Assembly (NCBI GenBank): GCA_018340375.1 | Contig: JAFFJZ010000013.1 | Location: 1,612,001 to 1,676,000 of the forward strand | Direction: 5' to 3' | DNA: 64,000 bases | Source: Gonatopus flavifemur | Taxonomy: Eukaryota > Arthropoda > Insecta > Hymenoptera > Dryinidae | Part shown: in pieces, positions 32,852-45,306 of the stretch | Numbering within the stretch: the first letter of the stretch is position 1 | Layout of the letters: each line of letters begins with the position of its first letter | Position numbers and translations under genes: made by a program | Notes under the pieces: model-generated | Database searches by the model: none | What the model was told of the DNA's origin: nothing | Seen by the model: only the letters and a program-made list of their open reading frames with translations

Positions 32852-33727
32852 ATAGCTAACATTATGATTAGAACTAGCAGCCTTTTGAACTGGGGATGAT
32901 TTCAACGCTTTAATCGTCGCAGTTGAAAACGATCTAAGCTTAGAACAAGCAGGACTTTTCGCTGAATCTTTCAACTCGAACTCCCACTCGGTGCGACTCT
33001 GCGAATCTAATTTACTAGCGACTATATAAACCGAAATGGGGTCCCAGCTCTTGCTACAAACCTTCAAATTCGAGAGCGCACTGACGGTATTACTGGAACA
33101 ATCAATTCAATTTTTCAACTCCTTCACATTGCGCGACTCCAACTCAGTTATACTTATGAAACTCTCCAAATACGCCTCGATGATCAACCTCTCGTTCTCG
33201 TAGCGTTCCATCAGCGCTTCTCACGCCACATCGTAGTTGACAGCAGTTGTTGGCAAACTTTCTATCGAAAGCAGTGCCTCTCCAGCCGAACAGGATTTCA
33301 AAAATTGCAGCTTCTGCACGTTTGACGTTTACGGGTATGAATCAAAAATCGATTCGAATTGTTCCTTGAATGGAGTCCATTTCAAATAAGAACCTGAAAA
33401 TTTCGGCAAATCAAGACGTGGAAGTGGAAACGGTCTTACTCGCGTAGAAGTCTCCACCATCAAGACCGCTGTGGAGCTCAAAAAGTTCTCATTCCCTGGA
33501 AGAAGGGCTAAAAAATCTGATTGCGCCTTCTCGTAAGCCTCCTCAATCAACGCAAACTGATTCAAATTGGAGTGAGGAGTTTCTTTTCTCTGTTCTTCTG
33601 TCGTGGTCGCAAGAAGCTTGAGATGTGAAGCCCTCACTTCATCCCAATAACCTTTCACCAGGTCTAATCGTCTCTGTACATTGGCTCTATTCATATTTTG
33701 AGCTCCCAACTTTTTGAAATTACTCAC
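32852..33727 (-). pseudogene. BEL/Pao gag fragment (DUF1759-like), degraded
   Basis: One minus-strand frame from 33727 (GTG; an ATG has probably been lost) to about 32846. It holds P-R-L-D-L-P-K-F-S-G-S-Y-L-K-W-T-P-F-K-E-Q-F and, after a TAA at 33329-33331, V-Q-K-L-Q-F-L-K, A-L-M-E-R-Y-E-N-E-R, then S-W-D-P-I-S and K-L-D-S-Q-S-R-T-E-W-E. These are the DUF1759 capsid-like motifs of BEL/Pao gag. Two TGA codons also interrupt it. The rest of the element (protease, RT, integrase) is missing at the copia LTR junction. Confidence 0.85.
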
Positions 33728-35068
33728 ACTTTAGTCTATGAGACCAGCAAGCCCCCGAGCGATGATAGAGTTTCCTTCATCGTGTGGAATTGGAACTCAA
33801 TAATGGAAGAGAACAGAGTTATGATTGTATAACAGATTGTTACAATCAGAATTGCTTTCTACAAACTTCTCAAGGCTCACGGATCCCTTCACATACTATT
33901 AAAATTAACAGCATAGAATGACTTAGCTTGAATAATAGTGTATATCGATGAACCGTGATCGTCGTCGAGCATCAGTTACCAATACCAAGCAAGATAATGT
34001 AATCCAAAGAAGTATATCGCACCAAGACCGATGGTGAGAGAAAAACCTTCTCTATTACCGCACTCCGCAGCTGTGAAGACCTATAGACTCTCCATAGTGT
34101 TGGAACCACGTTGATATAACTTGGCGCGGAGCAATGTGAAGGAGAATAACACAGATGTGTTGAAAATTCACTTTCACATATGAATAACGACGCAATGTTC
34201 AACAAGACATTCCTCGAATTACGAAAAATATGATTGAAAGTCACCTTTCGACTGAATTACACAGAGAAAAACCCGAAAGCGACAGAGAACAAAGAAACTA
34301 TTCAAGTCAAAAATTGGAATCCTGAGCCAAGATCCGGCTCGAAGGACCAGAATAATTGAGAAAGAAACCAAAGAATTTGAGATGTGAAAGAAAATTCATT
34401 CTGACTGAGGTTTCAACTCAGTTTTCAGGTTACACATTACAAATTAACAAATTTGAAGAAGAAACCCAGATTCAGGTCGGAGGATTTGAATCCTTGAATT
34501 AAATTAACGCTCTCCTCCGTGAGATACCTTAGAACTATAAACTAAAAACTAATCAAAATTCATCGCAATGAGTCGTTGCCTCACGTATCAGAACGAAGCG
34601 CGCGAAACTCTCACACCACACTCTTGGCTGCAAACCAAAGGCAACAATACAATGCAGCATTTGTTAACTAAGAATACTAGCACTCAGAACTACTCATAAA
34701 AGAAAGTTTGAACAGATCATCCAGTGATAACCGAAAGCAAAGTGCACAAAGCGTGATAACAACTAGAAGCACAGCATAATCGAACTAACGAATTACAATG
34801 ATCACTACGTATAAATACGCACATACAAGTATGAAGCATTCAAAACAAAGCATTCGAGTACCAAAAGCATTTAATAACAAAGATAATGGTTACGAAAGAA
34901 CAAACTCTGCATTGCAAGAATATTCGCATGCGAAACTATTCCCACTCATACACACACGCTTACGAAGAAGCACCGAACGCGAGTCTAGCTCACGCATACG
35001 CTTCGCAACGACTGATTCGTCTTGACATTTCGAATAATGAGGGTCCGGATGCAAGAACCGACGATACG
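33728..35068. other. No gene seen; possible BEL 5' region
   Basis: Could hold the leader and 5' LTR of the BEL/Pao fragment (minus strand), but no repeat partner exists in the window to prove it. Confidence 0.35.
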
Positions 35069-36180
35069 CTCGAACTGCGGGATGAGTATTGTCCAAGCCG
35101 TGACGTCAGGGGTCGAAGAAAAAAATCGGAATTCCAAAAATCTGAAAATACTGGGTGATAGAGCTTGGAAAATCAATACAAGTCTTTCTTTACAATTTTT
35201 TACTATGATCAATAGTTTTTGAGAAAAAAAATGAAAACTATCTATTTTTTCCAACCAAAATCAATGTTTGTCAATATTGAACTCGTCATAACTCAGTCAT
35301 TTTTTTATGTATCTTAGTGAATCTTACAGATTCTGATTCGTAAGACTTCCCCAATGACAAAAGGGGTTGAACATATTTGTAAAAATTTATAACAAATTTA
35401 TAATTTTTCAACCCGAAGTGAAAAGCATGTTTCCTATGCTTTGGAATCAACAAGTGGTGGGGGAAATGTGAGGTACAAAAAACTCCCAGCGACAAAGTTG
35501 TTCGTTAGTATATGGACGAACTTTTTGGAAAGTTTCAGATCAATCTGATTATTAGTTTGCAAAATCCAGCGATTTTTTCATGAGCGCGCAACGGTTATTT
35601 TGCATTCCTCTACGATGTGTACCGGTTAGATATCAGAATCCGCGGGGAAAATTGTATTCGTTCGATTTTTCTATGTGGATTCATGTTTTTTGAGTCATAA
35701 GATTCGAATATCGAACTATATTTGCTAGATTGGAAATTCTCTTTTTTTAATCAACAATTTCATCGTTTATAACGTTTTTATGGTTAAACTATTGACTTTG
35801 CAGAAAAATTGTCCCAATTAATGAAGTTTCTTATCCTTGTAAGGAAGAAGTTTTGAATCCGGGAATCAAACTATTTTGGCAAGGCTGCTCATTCAATTTT
35901 ATGATAAACAATCGATTGGTTCAAAACAATGACATCTACAAAATATTGATTTCATGAAAAAAGTATTGGAACAAAAAAAATTTCTTATCCTGTAACTGAT
36001 CAATTCATATACACGCAACATGGATTTCTCAATTATCGATTCGCCTCAAAGAATCACGAAAAAAGACAACAATGAAATTGAAGTTTATCAACATGAGTCG
36101 CAAAATCGTATGAAAAGAGAGAAATATCTGAGTTCAAATTTTGAATCTCAAGGAAACCTTCGATCTTCCTAATTCCACGT
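35069..36180 (+). repeat. FB-1 left outer arm
   Basis: Inverted match of about 42390-43580; includes CAGCGACAAAGTTGTTCG and GAGCGCGCAACGGTTATTT. Also related to the arms of 45307-47134. Confidence 0.82.
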
Positions 36181-36194
36181 AATCAGTATATTTT

Positions 36195-36375
36195 TCAGTT
36201 AGGGGCGGACACAAGACAAGACAAGACGAGATCATACAACTTCTTGTCTTGGTCTCGAAAATATGCAAATTTCGAGTCTCGTTTCGATCTTGTCTCGATC
36301 TTGCTAACCCCAGTCTTGGTCTTGTCTTGGTCTTGTCTTGATCTTGTCTTGTCTTGGTTTTGTCTTGATCTCGAC
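36195..36375. repeat. CTTGT-type minisatellite, left
   Basis: Repeated CTTGTCTTGGTCTTG and its complement CAAGACAAGAC. A counterpart with the edge GGTCCACCCCTA is at 42230-42385. Confidence 0.75.
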
Positions 36376-37220
36376 GGTGATAATAATAAGAAAATTTGCT
36401 TGATATACACGCTTTGATCATTTTAATATATTTGAGTGTTATTCTACTATTTCTGAGTGTTTGTTGAATGAAAAACAATCATATTCGCACATCAAGATCA
36501 TATTAATTCAAGATTATTTTACAGAATAAAATAATCTCCTATTTTAGCATATAGGCTAATGCATAACCCTGTTATAGGTGAAATATTGTACAGGATTTTT
36601 CATGAACTGCTACACTCTCACACATGAAAGTGAGTATTGAAAAAAAAAGTCAAACCTATGCTGTGGTGGAAAACTTATATAAAGCACGTGTAAAATATAC
36701 ACTGAGAAAAGGAATAAACGACCACACTCCTCAATCGGAACCGATCCTTGAATCTCTATGTTACTATTCCTACTCCTTACTTCTGATCTACACATACTTT
36801 ATGTGAAATAATTACTTTTTGATAGTTATAAGGTATTCATAGTTTCAGCACGTTTCAATATCTCACTAATTTCAGTTTGGTTAAATGTTTTTGTTGATGT
36901 CCGAGTCTATTTCTTTTTGAATACTTGAAAATATAAAAAATACACACATTGGTAATATCTCATCGTGTGCTAAATTTCATCAAATAAAAAATGAAGAATT
37001 TTTCAGGATGAGGAATAAGGGATAATTTTCGTAGAAGTACAGACAATGTTTACTTGAAATTCACTGCATAACCGCAAAAGCATGAATATTCGCAGTTATA
37101 TTCAATTGATATTAAAGAATGAAATTTCATAAATTAGGTTATAATTCATACAAATGATGATATGATATTTCAATATTCTTGAAGTTTGAATCGTTTATCG
37201 AAACGAAACAGAAGTTCACA

Positions 37221-37429
37221 CACGGAGAGAAATTCGGAGGCATAATGACGTGAAACTAGACACGTGTTCGAAGTATGGATTATAACACGAAACAAATGCG
37301 TAGTTTTATGCCTTTGGAGGTTAGCGCATTGCGATCAACGCTCGGGACCACGCGATTATCCCGTGATACTTTGAGCGATGGAAACATGGAAAATTTTTAC
37401 GCCATGAGCCCTCGAAATTTCTCTCCGTG
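37221..37429. mobile_element. CACGGAG-type MITE, 209 bp
   Basis: Left end CACGGAGAGAAATTC, right end AAATTTCTCTCCGTG. Sits in the unpaired part of FB-1's left half, so it is a later insertion or belongs to that segment. Confidence 0.65.
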
Positions 37430-37854
37430 CACTCACAAAATCTGATGGATCATCGTTATTCATTTTCTCATATTAATTCCTCGCAACTGGAAACGTCGTT
37501 TAAAGAATGTACTGCAAGATTTTGGAACTTCAACATTTAAGTATTTTATTATTTGATTATTGATCCGTTTCAATTCACGATTCAAACTTCAACAACATAT
37601 ATTCCACATGTATTTGCGACGAGAGTGATAGGTTAATGAACAGAGCAGTAGCTTGGAATTTTCGCGCCCGGGGCGAAACCCTGGTTTTTGCGATCTTTTA
37701 TATATCATAGTACCCCAATAACAATAGATTCCTCAGAGATTATCTGAATATCTAAAAACAGACCTTGGCCTCCGATTTTGCCCCCCCCCCCCTCAAGGCT
37801 TTCGTTCTTGGCTCAGGCCCCTTCTGCCCTACCCTAGATACGGCGCTGTTAATG

Positions 37855-38287
37855 AACAGTACATTGCATATTTAAGACACATCTCATGACCTCCGTGAAC
37901 TTGGCCGGGACCCGGAACGGATTTGAAACTTATATACGGCAATCGAAAGAGCATCGTTTGTACCTGATTGTACCGCAAAAATTTCCGTTCGTACCTCAAA
38001 GGGGGCGGAGATACGGCCCGGGGGCTTATGCCCCCGCCTGTGACTGAAACCGATAGGGACGAGCTGGGTGTCATTTGAAAGGGCTTCGTTTGTACTTGAT
38101 TGTACCGATGATATTTTCGTTTGTACCTCAAAGGGGGAGGAGATATGAGGAAAAATAGTTTTTAGCAATTTATATCGATTTTTTTGGGGATTTCTGATTA
38201 GGAGGACTCTGGATTGCTTCAGACTGTATCCTGAACTGTGTAAGATCTTGAGGCAGAGACCCATACACCTCGAGAGTGGGATCCCGT
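37855..38287 (-). repeat. FB-1 left inner arm
   Basis: Nearly identical inverted copy of 41204-41635. Contains several GGTACAAACGA motifs, also found in the satellite monomer. Confidence 0.85.
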
Positions 38288-41203
38288 CGTTTGTACCTTC
38301 TCAGTTTTGCCACAATTAGACTAGATTGCCCAAAAATCAATGTATTTTCACGATTTTTTTTCCATCAGGAACCAGGATTAGTCCAGGCTATATTCTGAAC
38401 TACATGGAAACTTAGGTGAAACCTCCTCACATACTACAAAGATGATTTCGTCGTTTGTACCTCCACAGTTTTGCCACAATTAGACTGGATTGCCCAAAAA
38501 TCGATATATTTTCACGATTTTTTTTCCATCAGGACCCAGGATTAGTCCAGGCTATATTCTGAACTGCATAGAGACTTGGGTAGGACCTCCTCACACACTA
38601 AGGGACTGCTTTCGTCGTTTGTGCCTGCACAAGTTTGCCACAATAAGCCCAGATTGCCCAAAAATCGACATATTTTCACGATTTTTGGGCAATCTAGGCT
38701 AATTGTGGCAAAACCGGGGAGGTACAAACGACGAAATCATTTTTCTAGTATGTGAGGAGGTTCAATCTAAGTTTTCATGCCGTTCATAACATAGCCTGGA
38801 CTAATCCTGGGTCCTGGTGGAGGAAAAATCGTGAAAGTATATCGATTTTTTGGCAATCTAGTCTAATTGTGGCAAAACTGTGGAGGTACAAACGACGAAA
38901 TCATCTTCCTAGTATGTGGGAAGGTTTTACCTAAGTTTCCATGCAGTTCAGAATATAGCCTGGACTAATCCTGGTTCCTGATGGAAAAAAAATCGTGAAA
39001 ATACATCGATTTTTGGGCAATCTGGGCTTATTGTGGCAAAACTGTGGAGGTACAAACGACGAAAGCATTCATTCAATTCCCCTAGTGTGTGAGGAGGTTC
39101 TACCCAAGTTTCTATGCAGTTCAGAATATAGCCTGGACTAATCCTGGGTCCTGATGGAAAAACAATCGTGAAAGTATATCGATTTTTGGGCAATCTTGGC
39201 TGATTGTGGTGAAACTGGGGAGGTACGAACGATGAAATCATTTTTCTAGTATGTTAAAAGGTTCTATCTGAATTCCCAGTCCGTTCAGAACATAGCCTGG
39301 ACAAATCCTGGGTCCTGATGGGGAAAACAATCGTGAAATTACATCGATTTTTGAGCAATCTAGGCTGATTGTGGCAAAACTGTGGAGGTACAAACGACGG
39401 AATCATTCTTCTAGTATGTGAGGAGGTTTTGCAGAAGTTTTCATGCAGTTCAGAATATAGCCTGGACTAATCCTGGGTCCTGATGGAAAAAAAATCGTAA
39501 AATTACATCGATTTTTGGGCAATCTAGGCTAATTGTGGCAAAACTGTGGAGGTAAAAACGACGAAATCATTCTTCTAGTATGGAAGGAGGTTCAATCTGA
39601 GTTCTCATGCCGTTCAGAACATAGCCTGGACTAATCACGGGTCCTGATGGAGAAAGAATCGTGAAAATATATCGATTTTTGGGCAATCTAGTCTAATTGT
39701 GGCAAAACCGGGGAGGTACAAACGACGAAATCATTTTTCTAGTATGTGAGGAGGTTCAATCTAAGTTTCTATGCCGTTCAGAACATAGCCTGGACTAATC
39801 ACGGGTCCTGATGGAGAAAAAATCGTGAAAATATATCGATTTTTGGGCAATCTAGTCTAATTGTGGCAAAACTGTGGAGGTACAAACGACGGAATCATCT
39901 TTGTGGTATGTGAGGAGGTTTTACCTGATTTCCCATGCAGTTCAGAATATAGCCTGGACTGATCCTGGTTCCTGATGGAAAAAAAAACATGAAAATACAT
40001 CGACTTTTAGGACATCTAGGCTAATTGTGGCAAAACTGTGGAGGTACAAACGACGAAATCATTTCCCCAGTGTGTAAGGAGGTTGTCCCCAAGTTTCTAT
40101 GCAGTTGAGAATACAGCCTGGACTAATCCTGGGTCCTGATGGAGAAAAAATCGTGAAAATATATCGATTTTCGGGCAATCTGAGCTTATTGTGGCAAAAC
40201 TGTGGAGAGACGAACGAAGAAATCATTTTCCTAGTATGTGAGGAGGTCCAATCTAAGTTTTCATGCTGTTCAGAACATAGCCTGGACCAATCCTGGGTCC
40301 TGATGGAGAAAAAATCGTGAAAATATATCGATTTTTGGGCAATCTAGTCTAATTGTGGCAAAACTGTGGAGGTACAAAGGACGAAATCATCCTTCTAGTA
40401 TGTGAGGAGGTTCAATCTAAGTTTTCATGCCGTTCAGAACATTGCTTGGACTAATCCTGGGCCCTGATGGGGAAAAATTCGTGAAAATATAACGATTTTT
40501 GGGCAATCTGGGCTTATTGTGGCGAAACTGTGGAGGGACAAACGACGAAATCATTCCCCTAGTGTGTGAGGAGGTTCTACCCAAGTTTCTATGCAGTTCA
40601 GAATATAGCCTGGACTAATCCTGGGTCCTGATGGAGAAAAAATCGTGAAAATATATCGATTTTCGGGCAATCTAGGCCAATTGTGGCAAAACCGGGGAGG
40701 TACAAACGACGAAATCATTTTTCTAGTATGTGAGGAGGTTCAATCCAAGTTTCATGCCGTTCAGAACATAGCCTGGACTAATCCTGGGTCCTGATGGAGA
40801 AAAAATCGTGAAAATATATCGATTTTCGAGCAATCTAGTCTGATTGTGGCAAAACTGTGGAGGTACAAACGACGAAATCATCTTCGTCGTATGTGAGGAC
40901 GTTTCACCTAAGTTCCCATGCAGTTCAGAATATAGCCTGGACTAATCCTGGGTCCTGATGGAGAAAAAATCGTGAAAATATATCGATTTTTGGGCAATCT
41001 GGGCTTATTGTGGCGAAACTAAGGAGGTACAAACGACGAAATCATTTTTCTAGTATGTGAGGAGGTTTGATCTAAGTTTTCATGCCATTCAGAACATAGC
41101 CTGGACTAATCCTGGGTCCTGATGGAGAAAAAATCTTGCAATTATATCGATTTTCGGGCAATCTGGGCTTATTGTGGCAAAACTGAGAAGGTACAAACGA
41201 CGG
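38288..41203. repeat. 164-bp satellite array, about 17 units with one orientation switch
   Basis: The marker GCCTGGACTAATCC recurs 15 times on the plus strand from 38794 to 41099 at 163-165 bp spacing (one gap of 173), and twice on the minus strand (38383, 38547). Orientation flips at about 38660-38695. Each monomer holds GAGGTACAAACGACGAAATC and an AATCGTGAAAATATATCGAT-like block (shortened). Confidence 0.92.
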
Positions 41204-41635
41204 GATTCCACTCTCAAGGTGTATGGGTCTCTGCCTCAAGATCTCACACAGTTCAGGATACAGTCTGAAGCAATCCAGAGTCCTCCTAATCAGAAATCCC
41301 CAAAAAAATCGATATAAATTGCTAAAAACTATTTTTCCTCATATCTCCTCCCCCTTTGAGGTACAAACGAAAATATCATCGGTACAATCAAGTACAAACG
41401 AAGCCCTTTCAAATGACACCCAGCTCGTCCCTATCGGTTCCAGTCACAGGCGGGGGCATAAGCCCCCGGGCCGTATCTCCGCCCCCTTTGAGGTACAAAC
41501 GGAAATTTTTGCGGTACAATCAGGTACAAACGATGCTCTTTCGATTGCCGTATATAAGTTTCAAATCCGTTCCGGGTCCCGGCCAAGTTCACGGAGTTCA
41601 TCTCATGAGTTATGTATTCCAAAACCATTGAGTAA
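41204..41635 (+). repeat. FB-1 right inner arm
   Basis: Inverted copy of 37855-38287 with only scattered differences. Confidence 0.85.
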
Positions 41636-42229
41636 TCAAAGTATGAAAAACATCAAATTTGAAATAAAATACAATACACGGAAAAAAAGACCTTGTTGGA
41701 TTTACAATGTATAATGTGAATGCAACATTGATATGTGTCTTATACATGTTTGAGATCTAAGATGCCGTGTGGACTTGTTCGTTCAAAAGAAGAATGGACA
41801 GTCAGCATCAGTATTGCATGTTTTCGCTGCTAGTAAAAATTCCATCAGTCTTATGGCAGTTGGATCATGAAAGTAGACCCCACTCCGATTTTATTTTTCA
41901 ACAACATAAACTTGTGTATTTCTTCATGCTTCCATCTTTCAATCTTATTCCTCTAATTCAAAACTATTATTGCGCAATATTTTCATCTGAGTTCAACTCT
42001 CAGTAATTTTATGGGTATGAAGAATTTTTGTTTTCCATCAAGCTTGACACACTTCCTGAATCTAAATGAATCTTCAGACATTTTGTAAATGACAGTCGTT
42101 GAAAAACTCAAAGTTATTGAGATCATTCGTGTCAAATTTTTTGAATCAACCAACCACTGAAGTGACTGAATGATCAAATATTAATGTATTATTAATATAA
42201 ACTGAATCTCAGCATTTTGACCAAGATTT

Positions 42230-42385
42230 TCTCTCGAGACTACAAGACTCTTGGTCGAGACTAGATCCCAGTCTTGGTCTTGTCTCGACTCTTGAGCACT
42301 AAAGTCTTGTCTTGATCTCGTCTTGATTTTCAAGACAAGACAAGACAAGATTAAGACGATTCTTGGTCTTGGGTCCACCCCTATT
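42230..42385. repeat. CTTGT-type minisatellite, right
   Basis: Counterpart of 36195-36375 in inverted position. The edge CTTGGGTCCACCCCTA mirrors TAGGGGCGGACACAAG at 36197. Confidence 0.72.
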
Positions 42386-42389
42386 TTCA

Positions 42390-43580
42390 GTACTTCTTCG
42401 TCTCACTTACAACCAGATACCCATGGTTTTCCTTCACTGAAATAATTTTATTGCTCGCACTAGACGATCTGACGTCGTTGATAATTCAGTTTTTGGATCT
42501 CATTAGAATTGTTCGATTTTCCAATTTTTCAACCTCAAAAATCTCAATCTATGTGAAGAAACCAAATTATGAGAATCATTTTTATCTCTATTTAAATATC
42601 ATAATTATATTTAGATAAGAAATTACTGAAAAATGATATGTACAAAATTGATCAGTTACAGGATAAGAAATCTTTTTTGTTCCAATACTTTCTCATGAAA
42701 TCAATATTTTGTAGATGTCATTGTTTTAAACCAATCGATTGTTTATTATAAAATTGAATGAGCAACCTTGTCAAAATAGTTTGATTCCCGAATTTAAAAC
42801 TTCTTCCTTACAAGGATAAGGAACTTCATTAATTGGGACAATTCTCCTTCAAAGTCAATAGTTTGACCATGAAAACGTTATGAACAATGAAATTGTTGAT
42901 AAAAAAAAGAGAATTTCGAATCTAGCAAATATAGTTCGATATTCAACTCTTATGACTCAAAAAACATGAATCCACATTGAAAAATCGAACGAATACAATT
43001 TTCCCCGCGGACTCTGATATCTAACCGGTACACATCGTAGAGGAATGCAAAATAACCGTTGCGCGCTCATGAAAAAATCGCTGGATTTTGCAAACTAATA
43101 ATCAGATTGATCTGAAACTTTCCAAAAAGTTCGTCCATATACTAACGAACAACTTTGTCGCTGGAAGTTTTTTGTACCTCACATTTCCCCCACCACTTTT
43201 TGATTCCAAAGCATAGAAAACATGCTTTTCACTTCGGGTTAAAAAATTATAAATTTGTTATAAATGTTTACAAATTTGTTCAACCCCTTTTGTCATCAGG
43301 GAAGTCTTACGAATCAGAATCTGTAAGATTCACTAAGATACATAAAAAAATGACCGAGTTATGCCGAGTTCAATATTGAAAAACATTGATTTTGGTTGCA
43401 AAAAATAGGTAGTTTTCATTTTTTCCCCAAAAACTATTGATCATAATAAAAAATTGTAAAGGAAGACTTGTATTGATTTTCCAAGCTCTATCACCCAGTA
43501 TTTCCAGATTTTTGGAATTCCGATTTTTTTCTTCGACCCCTGACGTCACGGCTTGGACAATACTCATCCCACAGTTCGAG
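42390..43580 (-). repeat. FB-1 right outer arm
   Basis: Complement of 35069-36180. Confidence 0.82.
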
Positions 43581-45306
43581 TTACACAATTGTAACGGTGA
43601 GCCCGTTTAAAGGCAATATACCACACGACGAAGGAATCAAACTCTCTTGACACTCACGCATGAAAATCTCATACATGAACGAGAGAAGCGTCAATCCAGA
43701 CAAGGAGAGCAGGTGAGGCAAGAGTACGACAGCCGTGATATTCCAAGCGATATATCCTTTTCCGCAACAGAAACGCTTGATAAGATGAATGAAAATATTC
43801 TGGATTCGTACTTGGAATGAATTGGATCATAAGAATGGAGATGTGTTAACTCAATAGGCAAGTAGTTGTGTCGGAAAGGCTTATGAAATTCACCTTCCCG
43901 ATGTTCCGAACTGATGCAGTTCGTTATCAAGGTTGTCTGTAATGGCTTGTACAAATTTTCCTCACGAGAGACTTTGGATGAGTGAAGTATAGCAATTATA
44001 ATTTTTTACAAGACAGTATCACGGTTGATATTTTCAATCGTTATTTGTATGTAACGTTTAATGAAATCATTTTTCGTAAATGAATTCCTTTCCATGATGA
44101 AAACATCGAAAATCGTTATTTTTCCTAAGGAATTCATGACCGATATTCCTTTATGTACAGATTCTTGATTGTTTCGAATCACATTTCCCCAATTTCCGGA
44201 AAGCATCTTTGTTATAGATCTATCATGAGTTTCCAGTTATATTGTCAAAGATATATTATATATATAACGAGGGATTCTAGTTTTGTTGGTGAGATAGTTG
44301 TGAGAGGGAGCGTGGTAGAGGTCGATGGTACAAGGAGGCGAAATGACGATGAGGGGACAAGGCGAGTGACTATGGTTGTCGAGTAGATGAGTGTGGGGTA
44401 CGACGGGTTTTATGGGAATTCTATGGAATTTGAAGAAGAATTTGAGAGACCATAATTTATGAAGCATTTTGGGTGTTCCTGAGTGTGATAATGTGAAATT
44501 TAGGTTTATGGTGCTTTTATGGGGGTCTATGGGAATTTACAACAGATACCAATTAACTATTTCATAGTGGGATTCTGAGTCCAGAAGGGTGAGAATGAGC
44601 GTTATGGTGTTTTTATGGGAGTCGGTGGGATTTTTTGATTCTCATGATTTTTCGTGTACTCCAGATCAATTTCAGATGGAATGGAACATAAAAATATTGT
44701 GATGTATTTCGATTGGATTCAATTGGGTTCTATCAGATTTGATGGGAAATGGCGGATCTTCTTCGGGTGGAATGAACTACTCGAGAGGGAGAATACAAGC
44801 TGAGAGGAGCTGAATCATACCAATGTCAGGAACATCGGCAAAAACGGAGGGAAAGCAAGGGGAAACCACCTTCTTTGATATCTTTTGATATTCCCGAGGG
44901 GGAAATGAGATCTTTTTCCGAACCTTGGATTTTGGAATTATGATGTATCAAAAAAAAACAGCTACAACAAAATGATAGCGTTCCCTCGAGTAGAATATTC
45001 CGAGGGTAAAATCACCTCCCATCCGGCTCTCTGGGTGGAGGCTGCTCGAGAGAGCTTCATCAAACAAGAAAGAAAACCAAAGAAGATAGGAAAGAAACAG
45101 AACATTCTTCGAGTCGGAGCGTGGAATGTTAGATCACTAACAAGTAAACCTACCGAACTGTCCGTCACCGATTTTGATGAAACTTGGCAAATTTGTAGAA
45201 CTATGGAAAATAATCGACACGTATTTTTTTATATCAGCAATGGTGCAGATTTAAGGGCAGAAACTACCCCTCGTACCTGAGGGGTGGTTTCCACGGGACA
45301 AACGCA
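43581..45306. other. No gene seen; short TATGGGA-type repeats near 44400-44640
   Basis: A few imperfect TTTTATGGGA units resemble the minisatellite at 22.2 kb. No coding frame supported. Confidence 0.4.

Larger units (their letters stand above)
35069..43580. mobile_element. FB-1: 8.5-kb foldback element with satellite loop
   Basis: Outer arms 35069-36180 and about 42390-43580 are inverted copies with high identity (GTATTGTCCAAGCCGTGACG at the outer ends). Inner arms 37855-38287 and 41204-41635 are nearly identical. Between the inner arms lies a 164-bp satellite array. Middle segments (about 36400-37850 and 41640-42180) do not match each other. No transposase frame is present. The nesting suggests either one complex foldback element or an inner palindrome inserted in an outer one. 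Confidence 0.78.

Noticed and set aside
33728..33810. GGGGGCTTGCTGG as a BEL primer binding site
   Set aside because: Matches a tRNA-Pro-type site only loosely and no LTR pair is present to place it.
36134..36478. Open frame of Asp/Lys/Thr/Gln repeats on the minus strand
   Set aside because: It is the translation of the CTTGT minisatellite, low complexity and not a gene.
37782..37793. C homopolymer as a functional site
   Set aside because: Isolated run, no mirrored or conserved partner; probably replication slippage.
38288..41203. Regular array considered as CRISPR
   Set aside because: 164-bp monomers without unique spacers in a eukaryotic repeat context; a satellite, not CRISPR.
37829..41714. 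Paired open frames of about 100-160 codons in FB-1 inner arms
   Set aside because: They exist only because the arms are inverted copies; no domains, and several frames are open at once.
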